A DNA stretch of 64,000 bases, taken from assembly GCF_000325705.1 (NCBI RefSeq), contig NC_019904.1, positions 5,468,501 to 5,532,500 of the forward strand. Reading direction: 5' to 3'. Of the stretch, positions 1 through 10,225 are shown piece by piece. The stretch's first letter is position 1. Every line of letters starts with the position of its first letter. The position numbers and the translations under genes are program-made. The notes below the pieces were generated by a model, which was not told where the DNA came from, did not search any database, and worked only from the letters and a program-made list of their open reading frames with translations. The stretch comes from Echinicola vietnamensis DSM 17526 (GTDB taxonomy: Bacteria > Bacteroidota > Bacteroidia > Cytophagales > Cyclobacteriaceae).

Positions 1-1
1 C

Positions 2-1921
2 TCGGGCATCAGGGTCAGGGAATCCGGTGGGGTTGGCTCCAATATGAACCTTTCCTTGAACGGTTTTACCGGTCGTCAGGTGAAAGTATTCATCGACGGC
101 ATTCCCATGGACAATTTTGGTTCATCCTTTCAGCTGAACAATATTCCGATAAACCTTGCCGAGAGGATAGAAGTCTATAAAGGCGTGGTTCCGGTAAGCC
201 TTGGCGCGGATGCCCTCGGCGGGGCCATTAACATCGTCACCCGGAAATCGGTCAAAAGCTACCTGGACGCTTCCTATTCCTATGGTTCCTTCAACACCCA
301 CAGGACGGCCATCAATGCCGGTTATGTGGCTCCGTCAGGCTTTACCATCGAGATGAATGCCTTCCAAAACTATTCGGACAATGACTATAAGGTAACGGTG
401 GACGTGGCCGACATCAATACCGGCCAATATTACCCACAGCAAACCGTAAAGCGCTTTAATGACCAATACCATAACGAAACCCTCATTACCCAGCTGGGCG
501 TTCAAAACAAACCCTACGCAGACCGGCTGCTGTTTGGGATCACCCTTGGCAAAATGTATAAGGAAATCCAAACCGGTGCGCGATTGGTCAGCGTCTTTGG
601 TGATTGGCACCGAAAGGGGGATATCATCATGCCTACCCTGAAGTACCAAAAGGACAACCTCTTTACAAAAGGGCTCAACGTTTCATTGAATGCCAACTAC
701 AATTTTGGCACAGAGCAGAACATCGACACCGTACACCGGCGATACAACTGGTTCCAGCAATACCGGGAATACGACACCCCGGGAGGAGAACGAAGCTATT
801 CCATGTACAAATACCAAAACAATAATACCGTCGCTGCTTTCTCGGCGGATTATGCCATCAATGATGTACATACGCTTTCACTCAGCAATACCTTTAACTC
901 CTTTAACCGTCAGGGAAACGATCCGCTCTTCCCCGACCAAGACCGCTATCAGCAGCCGCGGGAAACCATGAAAAACATCCTTGGACTGGGTTATCGCTAC
1001 CAGCCCAACAGCAATGCCAGCATTTCGGTTTTCGGGAAACAATATCACCAATCAAACTATTATGCCAAAGCCTATAATCCCACAGGAAATTATGGTGATG
1101 TGGCTTATGTCAATACACGTGACAACTTCGATTATTGGGGTTATGGATTGGCAGCGACGTATTTCCTGAACCCCAATGTTCAGCTAAAGGCCTCGGCCGA
1201 AAAGACCTACCGTCTACCCGAGCCCGAAGAGCTCTATGGGGACATGGTCAACCTGGAAGGGAACATCGGCCTCCGGCCAGAAAGCAGCTATAACTACAAC
1301 ATGGGCATTTTCTATAATCACGCATGGACCGTGGACCGTCGACTGCAGGTGGATGCCAATTTTCTGTACCGTGATGCCAAGGATTTTATCCGGCCGCGCC
1401 TGAACACCAACCAGGCCATGCAGGTCATGGACAATTTGGTCAATGTGACCAATGCAGGATTTGAAATGGATGTCCGGTATTTCCATGGCCAAAATTTCAC
1501 TGCCGGGGCAAACCTCACCTATCAAAACCTCCGTAACAACACCCGGTTTGATGAGGGGCAAACCGTGGAAAGCGTCGTGTATCGGGACCGCATCCCCAAC
1601 ATGCCCTACCTCTTTGGCAATGCCAATGCCTCCTATACCATCAATGATGTCCTTGGAGCACAAAAGAATTTGGTCATCGGCTATAACCTGTTGTATGTAC
1701 ACGCATTCTACCTCTATTGGCCCAGCTTGGGAAGCGACAAATTGGACATTCCCAAGCAGCTCAGCCATGACCTTAACGTCACGTATACCTTTGGAAAACA
1801 GCAGCGCTTCCAGTTCACGGCCGAATGCCGAAATATTCTTGACAGTAAACTTTACGACAATTTCAGCCTGCAGAAGCCAGGACGAAACTTCAGTGGAAAA
1901 ATCAGATATTTTATTTATTAA
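2..1921 (+). CDS. TonB-dependent outer membrane receptor, 5'-truncated by window
   Basis: The frame is open from base 2, so the gene begins before the window; 639 residues are visible. The first ~80 residues are the second half of a plug domain (FIDGIPMDNFG, RIEVYKGVVPVSLGADALGG, AINIVTR), which is diagnostic of TonB-dependent receptors. The rest is a long beta-barrel rich in alternating aromatic strands, and the protein ends in an aromatic residue (RYFIY) as outer membrane barrels do. Only 12 bp separate it from a DUF4374 lipoprotein, and a PepSY membrane protein follows; this trio is a recurring Bacteroidota iron/siderophore uptake module. The substrate is therefore probably a ferric siderophore, by context only. 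The internal ATG at 44 lies inside the plug domain and is not the true start. Confidence 0.93.
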   Translation, partial: SGIRVRESGGVGSNMNLSLNGFTGRQVKVFIDGIPMDNFGSSFQLNNIPINLAERIEVYKGVVPVSLGADALGGAINIVTRKSVKSYLDASYSYGSFNTHRTAINAGYVAPSGFTIEMNAFQNYSDNDYKVTVDVADINTGQYYPQQTVKRFNDQYHNETLITQLGVQNKPYADRLLFGITLGKMYKEIQTGARLVSVFGDWHRKGDIIMPTLKYQKDNLFTKGLNVSLNANYNFGTEQNIDTVHRRYNWFQQYREYDTPGGERSYSMYKYQNNNTVAAFSADYAINDVHTLSLSNTFNSFNRQGNDPLFPDQDRYQQPRETMKNILGLGYRYQPNSNASISVFGKQYHQSNYYAKAYNPTGNYGDVAYVNTRDNFDYWGYGLAATYFLNPNVQLKASAEKTYRLPEPEELYGDMVNLEGNIGLRPESSYNYNMGIFYNHAWTVDRRLQVDANFLYRDAKDFIRPRLNTNQAMQVMDNLVNVTNAGFEMDVRYFHGQNFTAGANLTYQNLRNNTRFDEGQTVESVVYRDRIPNMPYLFGNANASYTINDVLGAQKNLVIGYNLLYVHAFYLYWPSLGSDKLDIPKQLSHDLNVTYTFGKQQRFQFTAECRNILDSKLYDNFSLQKPGRNFSGKIRYFIY

Positions 1922-1933
1922 TTACCTAAAATC

Positions 1934-3163
1934 ATGAGAACAAGACTAAATACGTGGCTCGGGGCCAGTGCCCTTGCCGCCTTTACCCTAATGGGATGTA
2001 CCAATGATGAAACCGACGGCCCAGTGGGCAATGTATCGGAACGATTTGTGATTGCCTCCACCCCTACCGCCTCTGACGGGGTGGCCGATTACCTGCTGAC
2101 AGCAGAATCCCTTACTTCCGGTACCATCAGTACTGTGGGAAGCGGAATCGAACAGGACGGAACCTACCGTTATTATACTACCATTAACAACAAGTTCTTC
2201 AGCTTGCTGTACGGACAGGGAAATCCCGGTGCTGTCACCACCTATGAACTGAACAGTCAGGGACAATTGACCAAACTTTCAGATTTCCAAGCGGAGACCG
2301 TCCAAGCCTTTGCTGAAGTGGACGATGACCTGCTGATGATGAAAATCCCCCGATCCGGAGCCGAAGATGCCACTTGGTACCAGATGGATACGGATCTGCT
2401 TCAGATCACCAACGATGGCCTGACCAATATCGTGGATGTGGCCAATAACGGAGAAAGGGCCCACTTCACTTGGCTGACCCAAGTGGGAGACAAGGTATTT
2501 GCCCCTTACATGAGCATCAAAGGGTGCTGTGACGACACGTTCGGCACCAACTACCCCGACAGCGCGTGGATAGCCGTTTATGATTATCCAAGTATGGAAT
2601 TGGAAAAGGTCATTAAAGATGACAGGACCAGCTATATTGGCCGTTATTTTACCGAAGGGCTGACCGTAGTGGAAAACGGGGACATCTATGCCTTTTCTTC
2701 AGGGGTAGCCACTACCAATGGTGAAGCTGCTTCCTCCCTTCCTTCTGCATTCTTGAGAATCAATGCTGGAGAGACCGAATTTGACGAAAGCTATTATTTC
2801 AATATCGAAGCAGTGGCCGATGGTTACCATGTGACCGACAAGACCTACTTGGGCAATGGAAACTTTGTCGTCAACATGCACAACGTAAAAGGAGCCTATA
2901 CCACGGGAAGTAGGCTGGCCATCGTGAACGTGCACGATGAGTCTTTCGAATGGGTAACAGGGACACCTGATCCTGAAAGTGTCCTTCGGGTCACTACCAA
3001 CAACTACTCCTTAATGGACGGAAACACCGCTTACATCGGCTTCACCACTGAAGAAGGAAGCTGGGTGTACGAGGTGGATGCGGCTTCGGCTACCGCCAGC
3101 CAAGGATTGAAAGTAGAAGGCGGAACGATTACGGCTATCAGCAAATTGGATGTTGCCGAATAA
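1934..3163 (+). CDS. DUF4374-type lipoprotein of iron-uptake module
   Basis: 409 aa. The N-terminus is a lipoprotein signal with lipobox LMGC (Cys22), so the protein is probably anchored to the outer membrane. The rest has the look of a WD/YVTN-like beta-propeller: repeated short blocks beginning with aliphatic-Tyr strands and Gly/Asp turns. Overall it resembles the DUF4374 family, which is typically encoded beside siderophore TonB receptors in Bacteroidota. It follows the receptor by 12 bp and is presumably co-transcribed. A hairpin with a T-rich tail lies directly after the stop codon, before the PepSY gene. The function is not established; accessory ligand capture for the receptor is inference. 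Confidence 0.82.
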   Translation: MRTRLNTWLGASALAAFTLMGCTNDETDGPVGNVSERFVIASTPTASDGVADYLLTAESLTSGTISTVGSGIEQDGTYRYYTTINNKFFSLLYGQGNPGAVTTYELNSQGQLTKLSDFQAETVQAFAEVDDDLLMMKIPRSGAEDATWYQMDTDLLQITNDGLTNIVDVANNGERAHFTWLTQVGDKVFAPYMSIKGCCDDTFGTNYPDSAWIAVYDYPSMELEKVIKDDRTSYIGRYFTEGLTVVENGDIYAFSSGVATTNGEAASSLPSAFLRINAGETEFDESYYFNIEAVADGYHVTDKTYLGNGNFVVNMHNVKGAYTTGSRLAIVNVHDESFEWVTGTPDPESVLRVTTNNYSLMDGNTAYIGFTTEEGSWVYEVDAASATASQGLKVEGGTITAISKLDVAE

Positions 3164-3175
3164 TTGACCTTTTAT

Positions 3176-3214
3176 AACTGCCGGAAAAATCATCCATCTT
3201 TCCGGCAGTTTTCT
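3176..3214 (+). terminator. Intrinsic terminator/attenuator inside the uptake module
   Basis: Perfect 12-bp arms AACTGCCGGAAA (3176-3187) and TTTCCGGCAGTT (3199-3210), an 11-nt loop, then TTCTCTTCTT. It sits 12 bp after the DUF4374 stop and 32 bp before the PepSY gene, so it may stop most transcription and leave the PepSY gene at a lower level. The tail is T-rich but interrupted. Confidence 0.7.
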
Positions 3215-3245
3215 CTTCTTCTCCACCACCCGTTTACCCATCCCC

Positions 3246-4460
3246 ATGAGACCAAGGAATACCTCCAAAAAAACAAAGAAAAACCGTTCGCTATTTTACC
3301 GCATTTCCGCCTGGCTGCACCTGTGGTTAGGCTTGGTATCGGGCATTGTAGTGGTCATCATCAGCTTGACCGGTGCACTGCTGACCTTTGAGGAAGAAAT
3401 CAGGTTGGTTCTGGAAGGAGCACGTGAAAAAGTGGTCCATGAAGAAGGCAAAGCCCTTCTACCTCCCTCCCAACTGGCCCAAGCGGCCATGGAAAAATAC
3501 GGCTGGCCATCGGTCTATGGGGTCATGTACCGGGGAGAAGGCAGAAGCGCCATGGTTCCCTATTACCGGGACCGTTCCAATTACCAACAGGCTTTGGTAA
3601 ATCCATACACGGGAGAAGTACTGCACAACCGAAAACTAAACGATGATTTTTTCCGGTTTATGCTGATGGGCCACTACCAACTATGGTTGCCCAGAAATAT
3701 AGGCAAACCCATAATCGCCTATAGCACCTTGATCTTTGTCATTGCCCTGATCACCGGTTTGGTACTCTGGTGGCCCAAAAAGTGGACACGTGCCACCAAA
3801 AATGCCAGTTTCAAGGTCAAATGGCCCGCCACACCCAAACGTTTTAATTATGACCTCCACAATGTGATCGGTTTCTATTCCCTGTTGATCGCACTGGTAC
3901 TTTCTCTTACCGGAATGGTCTATGGCATGCAATGGTTCAGGACTTCTGCCTACTGGCTGGCATCCGGAGGGGAGACAGAGGTATTTGAGCGCTTGCAGTC
4001 TGATACGACCTTGATGGCTCCGAAAGGCCAAGTGGATGAAGACGTCCTGATAAGTAATCTCCTCGCCAGTGGCATTGACACTGAAGAAAACCGCTTCAGC
4101 ATCTTCTATCCCCGTGGGAACTCCGGCGTCTGGAACCTACAGATAAACCCAAGCCTGATCAACTCCTTCAAAAGAAGAAGTTTCTTCTACGAACAGGGCA
4201 GTCTAAAATTATTAAAGGAAGACCCGAAATTTTCCCAAGCAAATGGTGGCGACCAGCTGATGAAGCTCAATTACGACCTCCACCTGGGCATCATCGGCGG
4301 CATATGGACCAAGATCATCGCCTTTTTGGTGTGCATCATATCGGCCAGCCTTCCCATTACTGGATTTATTATTTGGTGGGGCAAAGAGCAAAAAAAACGC
4401 AAAAACAAGGCAAAGGCCAAACAAAAGATCCGACAGGAAACCACCTTGGTCCATGCTTAA
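3246..4460 (+). CDS. PepSY-associated TM domain protein (PiuB-like)
   Basis: 404 aa inner membrane protein. The first helix carries the PepSY_TM signature (LHLWLGLVSGIVVVIISLTG, about residues 22-41). Further membrane segments are near residues 155-180, 205-230 and 355-380, ending in WWGKEQKKRKNK with a strongly basic cytoplasmic tail. A periplasmic PepSY-like region lies between helices 1 and 2. Conserved membrane-embedded His residues (HLW, GHYQLW, DLHN, DLHLG) could bind haem, as expected for ferric-siderophore reductase-like PepSY proteins. Its position after a TonB receptor and DUF4374 lipoprotein supports a role in siderophore iron release or transport. The reductase role is family-based inference. 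Confidence 0.88.
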   Translation: MRPRNTSKKTKKNRSLFYRISAWLHLWLGLVSGIVVVIISLTGALLTFEEEIRLVLEGAREKVVHEEGKALLPPSQLAQAAMEKYGWPSVYGVMYRGEGRSAMVPYYRDRSNYQQALVNPYTGEVLHNRKLNDDFFRFMLMGHYQLWLPRNIGKPIIAYSTLIFVIALITGLVLWWPKKWTRATKNASFKVKWPATPKRFNYDLHNVIGFYSLLIALVLSLTGMVYGMQWFRTSAYWLASGGETEVFERLQSDTTLMAPKGQVDEDVLISNLLASGIDTEENRFSIFYPRGNSGVWNLQINPSLINSFKRRSFFYEQGSLKLLKEDPKFSQANGGDQLMKLNYDLHLGIIGGIWTKIIAFLVCIISASLPITGFIIWWGKEQKKRKNKAKAKQKIRQETTLVHA

Positions 4461-4542
4461 TGCCACACCATAAAACAACTAACTACTTCGTTTTACTGGC
4501 AATATTTCCTTATCTTGGTCAAGGACCAAAAAGAAAGGTGAT

Positions 4543-5652
4543 ATGGCAAGGTATTGTTTAACCATTTCATTGGCTGTTTTCCTGCTCTCCTGTGCCGAAA
4601 AGCCCAGCCCGCAGGCCATTCTGGAACAGGCCAAAACCATGATGGCCGCGCGTCAGACCATCCATCACACCTCGGTTTATCACTGGGAAAATGCCTTGGA
4701 TGAAATGGATACTTTTCAATATGACCTCCAGTTCTTAAAAAAGGATAACGAATATTTTGACTACGATTATATTGCCAAAGGAGCACATTACGATGTCATC
4801 TATATCAATGACGAATTCAAAATCATCAATCACCGTGACAGTACGGTGGAAGTTTTCCCTCCCTCTCGATTGGAAAACAATATTGACCGGATCCGCAATA
4901 CCATGGCATTGGCCTTTAATCCTGTTTTGCTCCTACAGCAAGATCACTGGACCTACCTTAGGGACACCACGGTAGATGGAGCGGTCTATCATGATTATTA
5001 CGAAGTGGAAATGGATACGGTCATTGATGGAAAGAAAATCCACCTTCAGCGGCATCTTTTCATCAACCCAGCCACGAAGACACCAGCCTTTTTTTCAAAC
5101 AGGCTTTACCATAATGGCAGCAGGTCACAGTTGATCAATGCTTATTTCGCCGACTATGATTTTGGGGACGCCCAAGAGGCACTTACCTATTTACCGCCGA
5201 GGAACTATCTTTCCATTTCCGGGAAGGATAAAAATCAAGACAAGCGCATGATGCTAAAAGCTGGGGATATGGCTCCTGATTTCGAGCTGTCCACCTTGGA
5301 CGGAAAAAGCTTTAAACTATCGGACATGAGGGGGCAAAAGGTATTGCTGGACTTCTCCATGATCAACTGTGGTTGGTGCAACATTGCACTGGAGCATTTT
5401 ACCAGGCAGGACTTTCGCTTTCGGCCAGACATCAAGCCCATCTATATCAATCCGGTAGACCCTGAAGAGGATGTAAAAAAGTACCAATCACTCAAGAACA
5501 TTCCATTTCCAATCATTGCTGGTGCGGAAACGGTAGGTAAGGCATACGGCGTAAGCGGCTACCCGTCTTTTTTTCTGATCGATGAAAAAGGCATCATCGA
5601 AAAAGCCTTTGCGGGTTATGATAGAGCATTAGTAATGGAATGGGGTCAGTAA
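4543..5652 (+). CDS. TlpA-like thioredoxin-domain lipoprotein
   Basis: 369 aa. The N-terminal lipoprotein signal ends in LLSC (Cys17). Residues ~20-235 form an undefined N-terminal domain that resembles the lipoprotein-like front part of some Bacteroidota redoxins. Residues ~240-369 are a thioredoxin/AhpC-TSA domain with active site Cys276-Gly-Trp-Cys279 and a cis-Pro segment (GYPSFF). Both cysteines are present, so periplasmic thiol-disulfide exchange is expected. It is the last plus-strand gene before a 580-bp gap and lies 82 bp after the PepSY gene. A near-match to the Bacteroidota -7 box (TATCTTGG) just upstream could give it its own promoter. The partner protein is unknown. Confidence 0.87.
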   Translation: MARYCLTISLAVFLLSCAEKPSPQAILEQAKTMMAARQTIHHTSVYHWENALDEMDTFQYDLQFLKKDNEYFDYDYIAKGAHYDVIYINDEFKIINHRDSTVEVFPPSRLENNIDRIRNTMALAFNPVLLLQQDHWTYLRDTTVDGAVYHDYYEVEMDTVIDGKKIHLQRHLFINPATKTPAFFSNRLYHNGSRSQLINAYFADYDFGDAQEALTYLPPRNYLSISGKDKNQDKRMMLKAGDMAPDFELSTLDGKSFKLSDMRGQKVLLDFSMINCGWCNIALEHFTRQDFRFRPDIKPIYINPVDPEEDVKKYQSLKNIPFPIIAGAETVGKAYGVSGYPSFFLIDEKGIIEKAFAGYDRALVMEWGQ

Positions 5653-6235
5653 TTTTGGAACTGCCCCCTTATGGCGAACGGTGGGTATTTTTCGATTTCC
5701 TTAACGCTACAGGCAATCCATTAACGGTCCTTTGGAGTACTTGTTCTTGGGACCGTTGATGAGGCCTTCATAAAATAAGATAGATCAAGGGTGGATAAGA
5801 TAGGTCCATTCCCGTTTTTCACAGTATCTAACAAATGATCAAATGGGGCAAAAAGAAATTATAACCGAAAATCAAATCCACCCAAATGGAATTTTTTTCC
5901 ATCAATGGCGATTGGGCCCAATTACAATCCCTATATTTTCAAGCAATAAAAATGCAGTAATGACTAAACAAAACACTGTCAGTATGACATTTGACCATAC
6001 GAAGTGATCCCCATCCACCTATTGCGTTCCGTCTTTTAAAATTGATCCTTGATTTATGTTAAAATTACATTACTTGTCACTTGGATTCATACCAAATAAT
6101 CACGAAGTAAAATTTCATCCGTTTCTTTTAGAAAAAATACATAAAAACGCATCTCAAACATACCATAATGCATTGAACCCAAACCCGTAACCCGGATGTT
6201 TTTTTTAGTCATTTTTTTAATGTTATTTAACACAA
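5653..6235. other. 583-bp gap with palindromes, no gene
   Basis: No credible coding frame. It holds an inverted repeat AACGGTCC/GGACCGTT (5723-5730 and 5750-5757) without a T-run, so it is not a classic terminator. It also holds a perfect 12-bp palindrome ATTGGGCCCAAT (5911-5922). Either could be a binding site. The second half is AT-rich and leads into the histidine kinase gene. Confidence 0.4.
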
Positions 6236-9200
6236 TTGTCCGATATATTTACCAATATCCGGTATTCAACACTTATTAAAAACATTGACCCTTCAGTGAA
6301 AACCACCAATCCACCATATCAGCAAAACGCTAAATTATTAAAGGCGGCCCTAAAGCTCACCCCGTTTAAAAGTGGCATAATAGTGATCACGAAGGACAAG
6401 GGACTTCAGCCAGTTGTAGAAACCAATTTGGAAGATGGATCCTTTGAGGTAGATGTTAAGCTGCTAACAAAACTCCTTGAACACACTGAATCAGCAAGTA
6501 TCAAGGACCTTCCCATCAGAATTGGGGCATCAAAAACCCAGCAGGGAATCCTTGCCCCTTTTAATATTGGAATGCAAAAAAACAAGGGTGCATTTCTTTT
6601 ATTCAATACTGAAACTGCCCCCCTACCAGATAGAGAAATCTTAGAGACGGTTGGAATTCTTGCAGATACTTTTGGACGATCGGTTGGACCGGATCCAATC
6701 TCAACAGAAAAACATTATGGTGAGAACCAATTCAGGGATTTCTTTGAAAATTCCATGGGGCTCATGTGTGCCCATGACCTTGAAGGCAATTTTTTAATGG
6801 CCAATAAAGCAAGCGCCAATAGCCTTGGCTTTCATAAAGGAGAATTGGTCGGAAAATCACTTTCAGATGTCATCCCCCTTCAGTACCATGGATCCCTAAA
6901 ACAATACCTTAAGTATATAAGACAAAACGGGAATAGCCAAGGGACCATGCACGTGCAGCATAAAGATGGTTCCATTAGGATTTGGCTATATAGCAATATA
7001 CTGCTAAATGACCAAGCAGGAACTCCCTATGTCCTTGGGAATGCATTGGACATCACCGAGCGCCACCGTCTGGAACGTGAATACAACCGCCTAAAGGAAA
7101 TGTTGGAACAAACCAACAGTGTGGCTCGGGTCGGAGGCTGGGAGATCGATCTTCTTAAAAATGAAATATATTGGTCAAATGTAACAAGGGAAATCCATGA
7201 AGTAGGAGATGACTTTATTCCAAATACCGAAAAGGCCATAGGTTTTTATAAAGAGGGCAAACACCGTGAAGCCATTCAAAAAGCCTTTGAAAATGCCATT
7301 CACAAAGGCGAGCCCTATGACCTAGAGCTTATTCTGGTCACACCTAAAGGCAAAGAAATCTGGACACGAGCCATAGGCAAACCAGAGTTTAAAGACGGCA
7401 CTTGTATCCGGGTATTTGGCACCTTTCAGGACATTACCGTTCAGAAAATGGCGGAAATGGAAATAATAAAATCCAAAAAACTGCTTGAAGATGTTCAAAA
7501 TGCCTCTTCAGAGGTAAGCATTATCTCGACTGATACAGAAGGCATCATTACGGTATTTAACAAAGGTGCCGAAAAAATGCTGGGCTATACGGCAGAAGAA
7601 ATGGTAGGCAAACAAACCCCTGCCGTGATCCACGAGCCTAAAGAAGTAAAAGAAAGGAGTAAAGTTCTAAGCAAACAATACGAAAAGCCCATTGAAGGGT
7701 TCAGGGTCTTCGTACACAAATCCGAACTGGATGGAGCCGAAGAAAGGGAATGGACCTATATCCGAAAAGACGGGTCCAGACTGGCCGTTTCCTTGGCGGT
7801 GACCACCATGCGCCACGAATCCGGTAAAATCACGGGCTACCTGGGCATGGCCACAGACATTACCAAGCGGAAAAAAGCAGAAAAGGCCTTGACCATTGAA
7901 AAGGCCCGATTAAACGCCTTTGTCACCCATGCCCCTGCTGCGGTGGCCATGTTTGACAAGGAAATCCGCTATATCGCCTATAGTAACCGTTGGCTGGAAG
8001 AATATCAGTTGGAAGGAAAAGACCTTTATGGAAAATCACATTATGAAGTGTTTGGAACTATTTCCGAGGAATGGAAAGCAATTCATGCCCGCTGCCTCAA
8101 AGGTGAGGTCATCAGCAATGAGGAAGACCGTTGGAGACCTGACGGATGGGACCATGACCAATTTCTGCGCTGGGAGGTAAGGCCCTGGCACCACTATGAT
8201 GGAAGCATAGGTGGAATCATGATGCTCACACAGGACATCACTGAGTCCTGCCTGCAAAGGGAAGAGCTCAAAAAAGCAAAAATTCTTGCCGAACAGGCAA
8301 GCAAAGCAAAATCTGAATTTCTGGCCAACATGAGCCATGAAATCCGAACCCCGTTAAATGGCGTCATAGGCTTTACAGACTTGGTGTTAAAAACGGATCT
8401 TTCCGAGACCCAAGCGCAGTACCTGTCTATCGTCAACCAATCCGGCAATGCCCTGCTCAACATCATCAATGACATCTTGGACTTCTCCAAAATCGAGGCC
8501 GGCAAACTCGAACTGGACATTGATAGGTGTGACCTCTATGAACTTACCGAACAGACCAGTGATATCATCACCTATGAAGTACACAAAAAAGGTTTGGAGA
8601 TGTTGTTGAACATCCACCCGGACATCCCTCGGTTCATTTGGGTAGACAGTGTACGGGTAAAACAGATTATGGTTAATCTATTGGGTAACGCTTCCAAGTT
8701 CACCGAAGAAGGAGAAATAGAGCTTCAATTGTATCCTATTGACAAGGATGAAGCATCTCGGGAAATGGTCATTCGATTTTCTGTCCGGGACACGGGCATT
8801 GGCATCAAAGCAGAAAAGCAAACCAAAATCTTTGAGGCTTTTTCCCAAGAGGATGTAAGCACCACCAAAAAATATGGAGGAACTGGCCTGGGGCTTACCA
8901 TCTCCAACAGATTACTCCAATTGATGCACAGCGGGCTGCAACTTCATAGTACAGTGGGCAAAGGAAGCACCTTTTATTTTGACTTGAACGTCAAATACGA
9001 GTATGGCGAGCGGATCACCCTGGAAGAAGACCTCTCGGTAGAAAATGTGCTCATCGTCGATGACAATGATAACAACCGGATGATAATAGAGCGCATGATG
9101 GCACTTCGAGGAATTTCCACCTCCCAGGCCAAAAATGGTTTTGAGGCCATCCAGAAATTTGTAGAGGGTGAAAAATTCGACGTTGTATTGATGGATTATC

Positions 9201-10225
9201 ACATGCCCTATATGAATGGCATAGAAACGATACGTAAAATACGGGAAATCGTAGACCGACAGCCCATAATTTTTCTCCACAGCTCTTCCGATGATGACAA
9301 AATATTAAAGGCCTGCAAGGAGCTAGGTGTCAGAAAAAAGCTGGTCAAGCCCATCAAACTCCAAGAGATGTACGATGCCCTGCTATCCATCAACAAGAAA
9401 CAAGATTACCGCAAAGCAACCGACCAAAACATCGACCTTCCCAAAAACCTATTCCCGAATGATGGTAAAGTACTCATTGTGGAAGACAATACCATAAACA
9501 TGTTATTGGCAAAGACCGTTATCCATAATCTTTCCCCAGCCACTGCCATTCTGGAAGCCGCCAATGGCAAGGAAGCTCTCGAGGTGATGAAAGATGAATT
9601 ACCCTCTGTGATCTTTATGGACGTTCAAATGCCTGAAATGAACGGATATGAAGCCACTCAGGCGATCAGAAAAAAATACAATAAGCATAATATCCTGATC
9701 ATTGCCCTGACTGCTGGCAACATTAAAGGAGAAAGGGAAAAGTGTATGCAAGCAGGAATGAACGACTTTATCGCCAAACCGTTTGTGGAAGAGGACGTCA
9801 TCAAACTTATGGAAAAATGGCATTTTAACGATCTTGATTCCGACCTGAAAATCCATGCTCCATCATCCGAAAGTCCTTCCAAGAGGCTTTTTGATATCGA
9901 TAAATTCCAAGCCGTTTTAGGATTTCCAGACTTAGAAAGTGAAATGTTTCAGATCATTCTAAAATCCGGAAAATCCGAACTGGAAAAATCCGAAGCTACT
10001 TTCCTGGAAATCCTACAAAACCAGGACGAAGGAATTTCCCAGGCAGCACATAAACTCTACAGCACCGCCAGTGCCATGTACTTATCCAAACTATCGACTT
10101 TGGCCACGAAAATGGAAACCAGGAAATTCCATGATTTCAATGACCCTGGGCTGGCCGAAGAAATCAAGCAAATCTTGGAAGAAATCAAAAAAGCGCTGGT
10201 AGAGATAAACCTACATGTCAAATAA
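6236..10225 (+). CDS. Hybrid sensor histidine kinase: PAS x4, HisKA, HATPase, REC x2, Hpt
   Basis: 1329 aa with no obvious membrane segment, so it is probably a soluble sensor. After a ~160-residue N-terminal GAF-like stretch come four PAS domains (about residues 165-280, 295-400, 420-545 and 560-670). HisKA follows with MSHEIRTPLNG (phospho-acceptor His701), then a HATPase with an intact N-box (~815) and G-boxes DTGIG (~851) and GGTGLGL (~881). Receiver 1 has phospho-Asp987, receiver 2 has Asp1129, and a C-terminal Hpt has His1272 (AAHKL). All elements of an internal phosphorelay are present. The start is TTG at 6236 because no in-frame ATG exists before ~residue 110. No output domain is present; the downstream NtrC-type regulator at 11813 is a possible partner by proximity only. 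Confidence 0.93.
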   Translation: MSDIFTNIRYSTLIKNIDPSVKTTNPPYQQNAKLLKAALKLTPFKSGIIVITKDKGLQPVVETNLEDGSFEVDVKLLTKLLEHTESASIKDLPIRIGASKTQQGILAPFNIGMQKNKGAFLLFNTETAPLPDREILETVGILADTFGRSVGPDPISTEKHYGENQFRDFFENSMGLMCAHDLEGNFLMANKASANSLGFHKGELVGKSLSDVIPLQYHGSLKQYLKYIRQNGNSQGTMHVQHKDGSIRIWLYSNILLNDQAGTPYVLGNALDITERHRLEREYNRLKEMLEQTNSVARVGGWEIDLLKNEIYWSNVTREIHEVGDDFIPNTEKAIGFYKEGKHREAIQKAFENAIHKGEPYDLELILVTPKGKEIWTRAIGKPEFKDGTCIRVFGTFQDITVQKMAEMEIIKSKKLLEDVQNASSEVSIISTDTEGIITVFNKGAEKMLGYTAEEMVGKQTPAVIHEPKEVKERSKVLSKQYEKPIEGFRVFVHKSELDGAEEREWTYIRKDGSRLAVSLAVTTMRHESGKITGYLGMATDITKRKKAEKALTIEKARLNAFVTHAPAAVAMFDKEIRYIAYSNRWLEEYQLEGKDLYGKSHYEVFGTISEEWKAIHARCLKGEVISNEEDRWRPDGWDHDQFLRWEVRPWHHYDGSIGGIMMLTQDITESCLQREELKKAKILAEQASKAKSEFLANMSHEIRTPLNGVIGFTDLVLKTDLSETQAQYLSIVNQSGNALLNIINDILDFSKIEAGKLELDIDRCDLYELTEQTSDIITYEVHKKGLEMLLNIHPDIPRFIWVDSVRVKQIMVNLLGNASKFTEEGEIELQLYPIDKDEASREMVIRFSVRDTGIGIKAEKQTKIFEAFSQEDVSTTKKYGGTGLGLTISNRLLQLMHSGLQLHSTVGKGSTFYFDLNVKYEYGERITLEEDLSVENVLIVDDNDNNRMIIERMMALRGISTSQAKNGFEAIQKFVEGEKFDVVLMDYHMPYMNGIETIRKIREIVDRQPIIFLHSSSDDDKILKACKELGVRKKLVKPIKLQEMYDALLSINKKQDYRKATDQNIDLPKNLFPNDGKVLIVEDNTINMLLAKTVIHNLSPATAILEAANGKEALEVMKDELPSVIFMDVQMPEMNGYEATQAIRKKYNKHNILIIALTAGNIKGEREKCMQAGMNDFIAKPFVEEDVIKLMEKWHFNDLDSDLKIHAPSSESPSKRLFDIDKFQAVLGFPDLESEMFQIILKSGKSELEKSEATFLEILQNQDEGISQAAHKLYSTASAMYLSKLSTLATKMETRKFHDFNDPGLAEEIKQILEEIKKALVEINLHVK

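Noticed and set aside
1214..1768. 184-aa minus-strand frame within the TonB receptor
   Set aside because: Antisense shadow of a strongly coding region, no domain of its own.
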